A DNA stretch of 5,892 nucleotides from an uncultured bacterium (GCA_938003515.1 CALKYL010000448.1:1-5892), one strand, 5' to 3'; positions 1-5,892 are shown, counted from the first letter of the stretch. The notes: generated by a model not told the origin, from the sequence alone. A program made the numbers and translations.

Positions 1-41
1 TATCAGTGTGACTGGAGTTCAGACGTGTGCTCTTCCGATCT
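1..41 (+). other. Illumina TruSeq adapter and barcode contamination
   Basis: Bases 8-41 match the 34-base reverse complement of the Illumina TruSeq indexed (read 2) adapter, beginning GTGACTGGAG and ending CTTCCGATCT. Bases 1-7 (TATCAGT) are where the barcode would sit and fit, from memory, the reverse complement of TruSeq index 25 (ACTGATAT). The stretch is synthetic and was not trimmed before assembly, so genuine genomic sequence begins at about base 42. It creates artificial reading frames: the plus strand gives the well-known contaminant peptide MTGVQTCALPI, and the minus strand gives SEEHTSELQSH. Any protein predicted across base 41 therefore has a false terminus. Confidence 0.98.
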
Positions 42-2572
42 GCGCCGCGCCGTCGCCCGCCCTCGTAGCCGAACTGCGCGTTGCCGGCCCGCGGCTCCGA
101 GTTGGCGCGAAGGCGCGGCGCGCCCGCGCAGCCGGGCGTCGCGACGCCGTAGGGGTCGGCGTCCTCGTCGCCGTTGGGCACGCCGTCGCCGTCGCGGTCG
201 AGCGCCACCCGCCCGCCGCTGCCCGGCGGCACCGCCGTGAACGCGAGCGCGAGCTCCCCGGCGAGCGCCTTCGTCTGCAGCTGCTGCAGCGTGAACGGTC
301 CCGTGCCCGGTCGGTCGGTCGCGAACTGCGCCTGCGCCGGCAGATAGACGAGCCCGGTCGCGCGGCCGTCGACGAAGCCGTGCGCGGTCAGGTCGAGGTC
401 GCCCGCGAGCGCCCGCGCCGTCAGCAGCGCCGCGTCGGCGGCGACGTCCGGCGCGGTGGCGTTGGCCTGGTCGAGGGTGAAGCCGTAGCCCACCGCAGGC
501 GCGGTGCCGGTGTCGAAGACCTCGAGGAACGTCGCGATGTCGTCCTTGGTCGCCGCCGGCCAGCCGTTGAACACCGGCAGCGCGAGGAAGCTCGTCAGGT
601 CGTCGATCTCGCCGTCGTGCAGGAAGCCGAAGCCGCTCTTCTGCGGGCCCGGCGCGTTCGAGAAGCCGCCCTTGCGATACAGGTTGCGCAGGTGCGGGAC
701 CTTCATCTGCTGCGGCTCGTTCAGCGTCGGGCCGTTGATCACGAAGCCGTTGGTGCCGGTCGGCAGGAGATGGCACGTGTTGCAGCTCAGCACGCCGAGC
801 GCGCTGCCGACCACGGAGGCCTGGAACGCGACCAGGCCGGCGGCCTCGTTGTTGCCGGGCGGGGACGTGCGCAGCGTGCGGTCGAGCCGCTGGTTCGGGT
901 TCGGCGGCATCGCGATCGCGGTCGCGAACGCCGCGTAGTCGGCCATGTCGGGCGCCGCGAGCTGGGCACCGCCGAGCAGCAGGTCGAACGCCGGGTTGAA
1001 CGCGTGGAAGTCGGCCCGGTCGCCGCGCCAGTGCAGCGGGCCGACGCCGTCGAGCCCGCGCAGCGTCTGGGTCGTCATCGGCCCCTTCATCGGGTGGAAC
1101 GGCACCAGCAGCAGGTTGAACGGGAACGGCTGCGCCGGCGGCGACTCGAGCGCGCCGCCCGGATCGCCGAGGTCCCACGCGACGCCGTCGACGTCCCCGT
1201 CGATGTGGCACGCCGCGCACGACATCGTGCCGTTGCCCGACAGCTTCGCGTCGTAGAGGAACTTGCGGCCCTCGCGCATCCAGCCCGGCATCGGGTCGAC
1301 GGTCGCGATCGGCTGCTCGTCGAGCACCGTGCGGGTGTGCGTGTCGACGACGGCCAGCGTGTCGGAGAGCCGGTTCAGCACGTAGAGCCTCGCCGCGGTC
1401 GGGTGCAGCGCGAGCGCGCGCGGGCCGCGCTTGGTGCGGGTCGAGACCGCCGCGCCCGGCGTGTCGCCGACCTCGATGCGCGCGACGACGCTGCCGTTCG
1501 CGCCGACGACGCCGACGCGGTCGGTGCCGTGCGCCGCCACGTAGACGAGGCCGCTCGCGGCGTCGATCGCGACGCCGAACGGCTCCGCGAGCGCGGTCGC
1601 CATCGCGGCGGGGTTCGGCAGCACCGAGTAGTCGACGCCCGGGTTGAGGTCGAAGGCGGTCACCGTCGGGGTGGCGCCCGTCGTGATGCGCGTCAGCCGG
1701 CTGTCGATCGCGTGGCCGCGCAGGTTCGGCTCGAAGCGCACGAGGTTGCGCGCCTCGAGGTTCGCGACCCACAGGTCGCCGCTGACCGGGTGCACCGCGA
1801 TGCCGGTGTTGGTCGTGCCGACCGCGTCGAAGTAGCGGGTGACGGCCAGCGTCGCGACGTCGATCTCGGCGACGTCGTGGTCGGGCAGCGAATACGGGAT
1901 CCAGGCCGCGTAGGCCGGGTCGTCGGCGCGCACGATCAGCCCCTGGGAGGGCGCCGGCGGCAGCGCCGGGTTGGTCGGCGCCGGCGGCGGCGGCGCGACG
2001 TCCTGCGGCAGGATCGTCGTGCCGTTGCCCGAGCGCTGCACGACCGCGTAGACACGGGTGCCGTCGGGGCTGACCGCGAGCGCGCGCGGGTCCTTGCCGA
2101 AGACGGGCACCGTGCCGAGCGGCGCCCGGGAGCCGGCGTCGAACACCACGACCTCGTCCCGGGTCGCCGCGGTGACGAACGCACGCCCCCCGGCGAACAC
2201 CACGTCGCTCGGCTCGTCGACGACGCGCAGGGTGTCGACGACCCGGCGGGCGCGCACGTCGACCACGTGGATCGAGTCGGACGCGAGGTTGACGACCCAG
2301 ACCTCGTCGCGGGTGCGCGGCTGCACCGACACCGGATCGAGGCCGACCGGGATCTCGGCGATCAGGAACGGCCGCGACGGGTCGCGCAGGTCGAAGACCG
2401 ACAGGTGGCCGCCGACGGTGTCGGCGACGAACAGCCGGGTGCCGTCGGCCGACAGCCGCAGCGGGTGCACCGGACCGCTCTCGTAGTTGACGAACGACTG
2501 GGCCGAAAGGAACGAGCACGACGCCAGGGCGGCGACGAGCGCGACGAGAGCGCGGATCGAGAGCATCGGCAT
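42..2572 (-). CDS. exported YncE-like beta-propeller fused to di-heme cytochrome c peroxidase-like module (3' truncated)
   Basis: About 843 native codons, open from ATG 2572 to the adapter junction with no stop; the 3' end is missing. The frame is chosen because nearly all its codons end in G/C and it yields coherent domains. Residues 1-25 form a signal peptide: a basic/hydrophobic stretch, then ALASC, then FLSAQ. Cys19 sits in a possible lipobox (L-A-S-C), so a lipoprotein is an alternative to cleavage before Gln25. Residues ~28-430 are YncE/YVTN-like blades (S-ADGTRLFVAD near 41, SPDGTRVYAVV near 168) with a Pro-rich insert at ~193-210. The first heme site is C452-A-A-C-H, the second C597-N-T-C600-H. 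H493-P-M-K, M623-K-V-P-H-L-R-N and the L-H652-D-G motif resemble MauG/cytochrome c peroxidase-type proteins; Met495, Met623 and His652 are candidate heme ligands. Residues 792-803 (DRDGDGVPNGDE) form a thrombospondin type 3/EF-hand-like calcium loop. The tail (RANSEPRAGNAQFGYEG) resembles C-terminal domains I recall from planctomycete secreted proteins. The likely role is extracytoplasmic electron transfer or oxidation; the substrate is unknown. Start 2566 is equally possible, since neither start has a clear Shine-Dalgarno. Confidence 0.9.
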
Positions 2573-2596
2573 CGGAGAGCGCGGCGAAGACCGGCA

Positions 2597-2625
2597 TTGT
2601 CCGGCCTGGCGGCGCGACGTAAAGC
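2597..2625 (+). promoter_or_regulatory. weak candidate sigma-70-type promoter
   Basis: TTGTCC (2597-2602) and TAAAGC (2620-2625) are separated by 17 bases. They match the -35 consensus at 4 of 6 positions and the -10 consensus at 3 of 6. A competing -10 candidate for the same gene is TATTCT (2691-2696, 4 of 6), but its -35 position (TGGGCG, 2668-2673) is poor. Either would give the aminomutase gene a 5' leader containing the hairpin or part of it. This rests on consensus matching alone, and the phylum's promoter preferences are uncertain. Confidence 0.2.
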
Positions 2626-2708
2626 CCGGCCGCACAACGTTCGAGGTCCGTGGGCCCCGCTGCGAGGTGGGCGCCGGCGCGGCGATCCTGTATTCTGTCC
2701 ACCGGTCT

Positions 2709-2734
2709 GCCGGAGCGAGAAGGCGCCTTCCGGC
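2709..2734 (+). promoter_or_regulatory. possible leader hairpin upstream of KamA-family gene
   Basis: GCCGGA (2709-2714) is exactly complementary to TCCGGC (2729-2734), enclosing 14 bases that themselves hold the palindrome AGGCGCCT (within GAAGGCGCCTTC, 2719-2730). A transcript starting upstream would fold this 61 bases before the aminomutase start codon. It lacks a following U-run and is not an intrinsic terminator. It could be an RNA leader structure or a DNA-binding palindrome, but in sequence this GC-rich a chance inverted repeat is quite possible. Confidence 0.3.
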
Positions 2735-2785
2735 CATCCACCGTCCTTCCCGTCGCCCCCTTCGAGGCGGAGGGTTCCCCCCTTC

Positions 2786-2790
2786 AGGAA
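2786..2790 (+). promoter_or_regulatory. ribosome binding site of KamA-family gene
   Basis: AGGAA lies five bases before ATG 2796. This decides the start. The same frame stays open 103 codons further upstream from ATG 2487, but that extension runs through the opposing gene's 5' end and the intergenic region and has no family similarity. Confidence 0.75.
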
Positions 2791-2795
2791 CGAAT

Positions 2796-4229
2796 ATGCC
2801 GAAGCACATCCGAGTCACGCCCCGCAAGTTCCGCGTGTTCACGCACCGCGACCTCGAGAAGATTCCCCAGCTCGAGCGTTTCGGTAAAGAGGAAGTCCTG
2901 GCGATGCAGGCGGTCGCCCAGGTGCTGCCGTTCCGCGTGAACGAATACGTCGTGGACGAACTGATCGACTGGGACCGCGTGCCGGATGATCCGATCTTCC
3001 AGCTGACCTTCCCCCAGCCGGGCATGCTGCCCGCGGGCGAGCTCGACAAGATGATCGAACTGGTGCGCGGCGGCGCCGCGCAGGACGAGATCAAGACCGA
3101 GGCGCGCCGCATCCAGATGACCCTGAACCCGCACCCCGCGGGCCAGAAGGACATGAACGTGCCGCAGCTCGAGGGCGTCGCCCTGCCCGGCATGCAGCAC
3201 AAGTACCGCGAGACGGTGCTGTTCTTCCCGTCGAGCGGCCAGACCTGCCACACCTACTGCACCTACTGCTTCCGGTGGCCGCAGTTCGTGGGCCTCGACG
3301 AGATGAAGTTCGCGGCCCGCGAAGCCGACGCGCTCGCCGGCTACCTGCGGCAGCACCCCGAGGTCAACAGCGTGCTGTTCACCGGCGGCGACCCGATGGT
3401 CATGAAGACCAAGGTGCTGCGGCGCTACATCGAGCCGCTGCTCGCCGACGACCTCAACCACGTCGTCAGCATCCGCATCGGCACCAAGGCGCCGGCCTAC
3501 TGGCCGCAGCGCTTCGTCAGCGACGACGACGCCGACGACCTGATGCGCCTGTTCGACGAGGTGCACACCGCCGGCCGCCACGTCGCCCTGATGGCGCACT
3601 ACAGCCACCCGCGCGAGCTCGACACGCCGATCGCGCAGGCCGCGGTCGAACGCATGCGCAGCGCCGGCGCGACCGTGCGCTGCCAGGCGCCGCTGATCCG
3701 GCACGTCAACGACGACGCCCAGGTCTGGGCGGACCTGTGGAAGCGCCAGGTCGTGCTCGGAGCCGTTCCGTACTACATGTTCGTCGAGCGCGACACCGGC
3801 CCGCGGCAGTACTTCGAAGTGCCGCTCGCGCGCGGCTTCGAGATCTTCACCGACGCCTACCGGATGATCTCCGGCCTCGGGCGCACGGTGCGCGGCCCGT
3901 CGATGTCGGCGACGCCGGGCAAGGTGCTCGTCGACGGCATCGCCGAGATCCGCGGCGAGAAGGTGTTCGTGCTCAAATTCCTGCAGGGTCGCGACCCGGC
4001 CTGGGCCAACCGCGTCTTCTTCGCGAAGTTCGACGAGCGGGCGAGCTGGCTCGACGACCTCGTGCCCGCGTTCGGCGAGCGCGAGTGGTGGTGGCAGGGC
4101 GAGCTCGAGGCGATGAAGCAGAAGGGCTGGACCGGCGGCGAGTGGAGCGAGGACTCGCGCGTGAGCAAGCGCGTCACCGACACGGGCCACGTCGAGTTCC
4201 GGCCGGAGCCCGAGCTCAGCGAGCGCTGA
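2796..4229 (+). CDS. KamA-family radical SAM aminomutase, substrate probably not lysine
   Basis: The product is 477 residues, against roughly 415 for characterised clostridial lysine 2,3-aminomutase (KAM). Family members use a [4Fe-4S] cluster, S-adenosylmethionine and PLP to move the alpha-amino group of an amino acid to the beta carbon. C151-HTY-C155-TY-C158 is the radical SAM CxxxCxxC motif, at 3246-3269. FTGGDP (195-200) is the SAM-binding GGDP region. K376 in SATPGK sits where KAM carries its PLP lysine. R160, two residues after the third cluster Cys, matches the KAM arginine that holds the substrate carboxylate. By ungapped alignment around PYY...F..P...G.EI, KAM Asp293 becomes R332; counting back from K376, KAM Asp330 becomes S369. 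Those aspartates bind the lysine epsilon-amine, so lysine is an unlikely substrate. The protein has only four cysteines (151, 155, 158, 296), so the KAM C-terminal zinc site is absent. Residues ~421-477 are a Trp- and charge-rich extension (EWWWQ near 430-434). It is a cytoplasmic enzyme. Calling it KamA-family is secure; calling it lysine 2,3-aminomutase is not. EF-P lysine modification (EpmB) seems unlikely, as no partner gene is near. Confidence 0.93.
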   Translation: MPKHIRVTPRKFRVFTHRDLEKIPQLERFGKEEVLAMQAVAQVLPFRVNEYVVDELIDWDRVPDDPIFQLTFPQPGMLPAGELDKMIELVRGGAAQDEIKTEARRIQMTLNPHPAGQKDMNVPQLEGVALPGMQHKYRETVLFFPSSGQTCHTYCTYCFRWPQFVGLDEMKFAAREADALAGYLRQHPEVNSVLFTGGDPMVMKTKVLRRYIEPLLADDLNHVVSIRIGTKAPAYWPQRFVSDDDADDLMRLFDEVHTAGRHVALMAHYSHPRELDTPIAQAAVERMRSAGATVRCQAPLIRHVNDDAQVWADLWKRQVVLGAVPYYMFVERDTGPRQYFEVPLARGFEIFTDAYRMISGLGRTVRGPSMSATPGKVLVDGIAEIRGEKVFVLKFLQGRDPAWANRVFFAKFDERASWLDDLVPAFGEREWWWQGELEAMKQKGWTGGEWSEDSRVSKRVTDTGHVEFRPEPELSER

Positions 4230-4242
4230 GCCGGGCCGCGGG

Positions 4243-4258
4243 CGGTCAATCGCCGCGG
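4243..4258. repeat. 16-bp direct repeat, copy 1, over a stop codon
   Basis: CGGTCAATCGCCGCGG occurs here and again, identically, at 5703-5718. In both places it covers the last codons (Arg-Gly-Asp) and TGA stop of a minus-strand gene. This is copy 1, at the end of the exported-protein gene. Confidence 0.8.
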
Positions 4259-5622
4259 CGGCCGCTGCGGCCGCCGAGCGGCTCGACGCCGAGGTCGCGC
4301 ACGGTGACCAACGCGTCGCCGGTCGCGAAGCCCCAGTGGCCGTGCATCGAGCGACGCGGCAGGCGCTGGCGCAACGCCTCGCGGGCGCCGACCGTCACCA
4401 CCAGCTCGCCGCCGACCCACTCGATCGCGACGGCCATCGGCCGGCCCGGCGACAGGCCGAGGTCTTCGCCGGCGAGCTGGTGCCAGCGGTCGTCGCCCCA
4501 CCGCCGCAGGCACAGCGAGGGGTAGTCGAAGGCGACCGCCAGCACGTCCTTGCCGTTCCAGTCGAGCAGGACCCGGAACGAGTCGGCCTGCTCGCTGGGC
4601 TCCACCTCGGCGACGAAGCGGATGCGGTAGTCGCCGTCGGGCAGCGGGTGCACGTTGTAGAGGTGCGCGTGGCTGACCTGCTCGCCGACCAGGCGCCAGC
4701 CGTCGGCGTCCTCCCAGGCCTCGGGCTGGCTGCACATCCAGCGCGGCGCGAAGCCGGCGACGCTCTTCTCGAAACGCTGCTGGGTGCGGTCCCACTTCCT
4801 GCCGAGCACCGCCTCGACCGCCTTCTGCCGGTCCTCGACGAACACCACGCCGTCTCTGGGACCCTTCAGGTTGCGCATCAGGGTCTGCGCCCACGTCGAC
4901 GTCTTCTGCGAGAGCTGTTCGGCGAGCAGCGCGCGGCCCTCGGACCGGCTCACGAACGACGCGCGGTCCCCGGGCGAGAGCGCGTCCGCGAGCACCCCCT
5001 GCAGCGCCATGACGCCCTTGCCGTCGCGGTGATCGACGAACGCCGCGACGCGCCGTCCGTCGTAGTAGGGGTCGACGCCGCCGCCGCGCTTGGGGTTGAC
5101 GTGCAGCTCGAGCACGCCGAGCGCCACGATGTCACCGGCCCAGTCGTCGGCGCGTTCGCCGAGCTCGCGCTGCACGACCTGCTTGGCGAGCGCGTAGACG
5201 AGGTTCTGCCCGGTCGCGCGCGGCAGGCCGATGTTCCGCAACGCGCGCTCGGAGAGCGCGGGCCACAGCAGCACGTGCGCCTCCTGCCCGCGCGGCGCCA
5301 CGGCGACCTCGAGCGGCACCGCGTCGGCGCGCAGCCGCTGCTCCGCCGGCCGGAACGTGCGCGCGCCCGCGTGCAGCTGCACCACCAGCGGCTCGGTCGC
5401 CTTAGGCTTGACGATCTTCAGGACGTCCGGCCAGGCGCGCTCCAGCGCGGCGAGCGCGTCGTCCGCGAGCCGCTCGGCGACGTCGCCGGGCAGCTCGCCC
5501 GGGTGCACGCGCAGCTGCACGTTGGCGCCGACGCGGTCGACGTGGACCGCGGCGTCCTGGGCCGCGAGCGACGCGGTGCACCCGGCGAAGACGCAGACGA
5601 CCCGAACGACGACTCCTCGCAT
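4246..5622 (-). CDS. exported protein with C-terminal jelly-roll (LamG/ConA-like) domain, function unknown
   Basis: The product is 458 residues. ATG 5622 is chosen because it starts directly at a signal peptide (MRGVVVRVVCVF, then AGCTASLAAQ); the frame stays open to ATG 5709, but that would put an arginine-rich stretch ahead of the signal. Cleavage probably falls at LAA-Q22; Cys15 (FAGC) is a weaker lipoprotein alternative. Residues ~27-300 are mixed alpha/beta without a match I can name. A segment at ~139-172 (QNLVYALAKQVVQREL, then DDWAGDIVALGVLE) recalls the helix pair of gluzincin 'peptidase MA-like' domains, in which an HExxH helix is followed by W-x-x-E-G, but both zinc-binding motifs are absent, so any such relation would be catalytically dead. 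Residues ~325-446 (DGDYRIRFVAEV, DSFRVLLDWNG, MAVAIEWVGGELVVTV, HGHWGFATGDALVTVRDL) have the alternating strands of a concanavalin A/LamG/DUF1080-type fold, which often binds glycans. The gene is convergent with the aminomutase gene (16-base gap) and lies 83 bases downstream of another minus-strand gene, possibly in one transcript. No clear Shine-Dalgarno is visible. Confidence 0.85.
   Translation of the reverse strand: MRGVVVRVVCVFAGCTASLAAQDAAVHVDRVGANVQLRVHPGELPGDVAERLADDALAALERAWPDVLKIVKPKATEPLVVQLHAGARTFRPAEQRLRADAVPLEVAVAPRGQEAHVLLWPALSERALRNIGLPRATGQNLVYALAKQVVQRELGERADDWAGDIVALGVLELHVNPKRGGGVDPYYDGRRVAAFVDHRDGKGVMALQGVLADALSPGDRASFVSRSEGRALLAEQLSQKTSTWAQTLMRNLKGPRDGVVFVEDRQKAVEAVLGRKWDRTQQRFEKSVAGFAPRWMCSQPEAWEDADGWRLVGEQVSHAHLYNVHPLPDGDYRIRFVAEVEPSEQADSFRVLLDWNGKDVLAVAFDYPSLCLRRWGDDRWHQLAGEDLGLSPGRPMAVAIEWVGGELVVTVGAREALRQRLPRRSMHGHWGFATGDALVTVRDLGVEPLGGRSGRRGD
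4256..4276. terminator. perfect GC palindrome at convergent gene ends, possible bidirectional terminator stem
   Basis: CGGCGGCCGC (4256-4265) and GCGGCCGCCG (4267-4276) are exact reverse complements around a single T at 4266. As RNA this would form a nine-pair, almost all G-C stem with a three-base loop on either strand. It begins 27 bases after the plus-strand stop at 4229 and lies in the last codons of the minus-strand gene. There is no U-run, so it is not a classical intrinsic terminator; a U-less hairpin or transcript-end stabiliser is the alternative. The repetitive Gly-Arg coding (GGRSGRRGD) could produce it by chance. Confidence 0.35.
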
Positions 5623-5702
5623 GCGCACACGATACGCCCCCGTTCGGACGGCGCCATCGGCCCGCCCGTCCGGCGAGGCGGCCCGCTGCCGGAACCTGCG
5701 GC

Positions 5703-5718
5703 CGGTCAATCGCCGCGG
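5703..5718. repeat. 16-bp direct repeat, copy 2, over a stop codon
   Basis: This is identical to the copy at 4243-4258 and placed in the same way, over the Arg-Gly-Asp codons and TGA stop (5708-5706) of the next minus-strand gene. The flanks differ on both sides. Confidence 0.8.
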
Positions 5719-5892
5719 TCGTCGTCGGCTTCGTCGTCGGGTTCGGGCTCGGGCGGCGGCGCATCGTCGGCGCCGGCAGCGGGCCGCGGCGGCCGCACCC
5801 GGTCGTCCGGGTCGACCTGCACGACGCGCCCGCCGAAGCGCTCGAGCACGCGCTTCGCCTTCGGGCCCGGCGCCGCGGCCGGCGCCCCGGCG
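5706..5892 (-). CDS. C-terminal fragment of an unidentified protein, possibly DnaX (tau) tail
   Basis: The last 61 codons of a gene that enters from beyond the right edge, with TGA at 5708-5706. All but one or two codons end in G/C, which supports the frame over the arginine-rich alternatives. The visible product is an Ala/Gly/Pro-rich linker, then PKAKRVLERFGGRVVQVDPDD, then a disordered acidic tail of Pro, Asp, Glu and Ala ending DDEADDDRGD. The core VLERFGGRVVQVD resembles, from memory, the extreme C-terminal motif of some DNA polymerase III gamma/tau subunits (a leucine/phenylalanine helix, then F-G-G-x-V-V-x-V). The usual dnaX neighbours ybaB and recR do not follow it here, which weakens the idea. 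The evidence is too short to name a gene. Confidence 0.75.
   Translation of the reverse strand, partial: AGAPAAAPGPKAKRVLERFGGRVVQVDPDDRVRPPRPAAGADDAPPPEPEPDDEADDDRGD

Larger units (their letters stand above)
2573..2795. promoter_or_regulatory. divergent intergenic region
   Basis: This 223-base region separates the start of the minus-strand propeller-cytochrome gene from that of the plus-strand aminomutase gene, so promoters for both should lie here. It is locally less GC-rich than the genes, with short AT islands (TAAAG near 2620, TATTCT at 2691). It also contains a self-complementary GCGCCGGCGC at 2671-2680, a leader hairpin at 2709-2734, and a C-rich direct repeat (CCCCCTTC at 2756-2763 and 2778-2785, 22 bases apart). 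I see no convincing sigma-70 promoter for the minus strand and no recognised operator or riboswitch. Frames that run through this region from either side have poor codon composition and are not genes. Confidence 0.7.

Noticed and set aside
504..938. 144-codon plus-strand frame with a more ordinary-looking composition
   Set aside because: It lies wholly antisense to the second heme region of the cytochrome module, has no ribosome binding site, and looks like no family I know.
3..2741. 912-codon minus-strand frame
   Set aside because: It is extremely Arg/Ala/Gly-rich, has no recognisable domain, and ends in adapter-encoded residues. It is one base out of frame with the propeller-cytochrome gene and is its shadow.
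2487..2795. Upstream start (ATG 2487) for the KamA-family gene
   Set aside because: The extra 103 codons overlap the opposing gene's 5' end and the promoter region and have poor codon use. AGGAA before ATG 2796 marks the true start.
8..2887. 959-codon plus-strand frame starting MTGVQTCALPI
   Set aside because: Its start is adapter sequence and its body is an Arg/Val-rich antisense shadow of the minus-strand gene running on into the aminomutase gene.
2784..4190. 468-codon minus-strand frame antisense to the KamA-family gene
   Set aside because: Its His/Val/Leu/Ala-rich composition is typical of antisense reading of GC-rich genes, and the plus strand has clear family motifs and a ribosome binding site.
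3275..4525. 416-codon plus-strand frame overlapping the aminomutase and convergent genes
   Set aside because: It is an Arg-rich out-of-frame shadow crossing two well-supported genes.
5623..5709. Extended N terminus of the exported protein from ATG 5709
   Set aside because: It would add 29 Arg-rich residues before an evident signal peptide and begin inside the stop codon region of the upstream gene. No ribosome binding site supports it.
5402..5764. Short minus-strand frame spanning the gap between the two right-hand genes
   Set aside because: It is out of frame with both genes and Arg/Pro-rich. The flanking frames have far better third-position composition.
1..5892. Novel defence system, CRISPR array, mobile element or tRNA
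   Set aside because: I looked for spaced repeats, transposase or integrase motifs, terminal inverted repeats and tRNA-like folds on both strands and saw none. The intergenic space is too small to hide one.

Overview
This is a very GC-rich fragment of bacterial chromosome. Nearly every codon of its real genes ends in G or C. It carries two genes preserved whole within it, two genes cut by the window ends, and a piece of Illumina adapter left at the extreme left. The likely source is a metagenome-assembled or draft genome. Planctomycetota is my best guess: it has long secreted proteins with signal peptides ending in Ala-Gln, a beta-propeller fused to a di-heme cytochrome c module, and a C-terminal tail style I recall from planctomycete secreted proteins. 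Myxococcota or a related deltaproteobacterial group is the main alternative. There is no rRNA or other marker to decide.

Layout, left to right. Bases 1-41 are not genomic: 8-41 are the TruSeq read-2 adapter, and 1-7 match a barcode. From 2572 leftward runs a minus-strand gene for an exported YncE-like beta-propeller joined to a di-heme cytochrome c peroxidase-like module and a calcium-binding-type repeat. It is cut off by the contig end, so its frame never reaches a stop codon and is easily missed. A 223-base divergent intergenic region (2573-2795) holds weak promoter candidates, a leader hairpin and the ribosome binding site of the next gene. On the plus strand, 2796-4229 encodes a radical SAM protein of the lysine 2,3-aminomutase (KamA) family. 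It keeps the iron-sulfur cysteines, a probable PLP lysine and the carboxylate-anchoring arginine, but not the two aspartates that hold the lysine side chain, nor the zinc cysteines. Sixteen bases later it meets a convergent minus-strand gene (4246-5622) for an exported protein with no assured function; its C-terminal part looks like a concanavalin A/LamG-type jelly roll. Upstream of that gene is the C-terminal end of another minus-strand gene (5706 to beyond 5892). Its acidic, proline-rich tail follows a short motif that may belong to DnaX.

How the genes work together: I see no obvious single pathway. The propeller-cytochrome protein and the aminomutase are divergently transcribed and could share control. 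The two right-hand minus-strand genes are 83 bases apart and could be co-transcribed. No mobile element, CRISPR array, RNA gene or defence system is visible. The most interesting biology is the likely change of substrate in the KamA-family enzyme.
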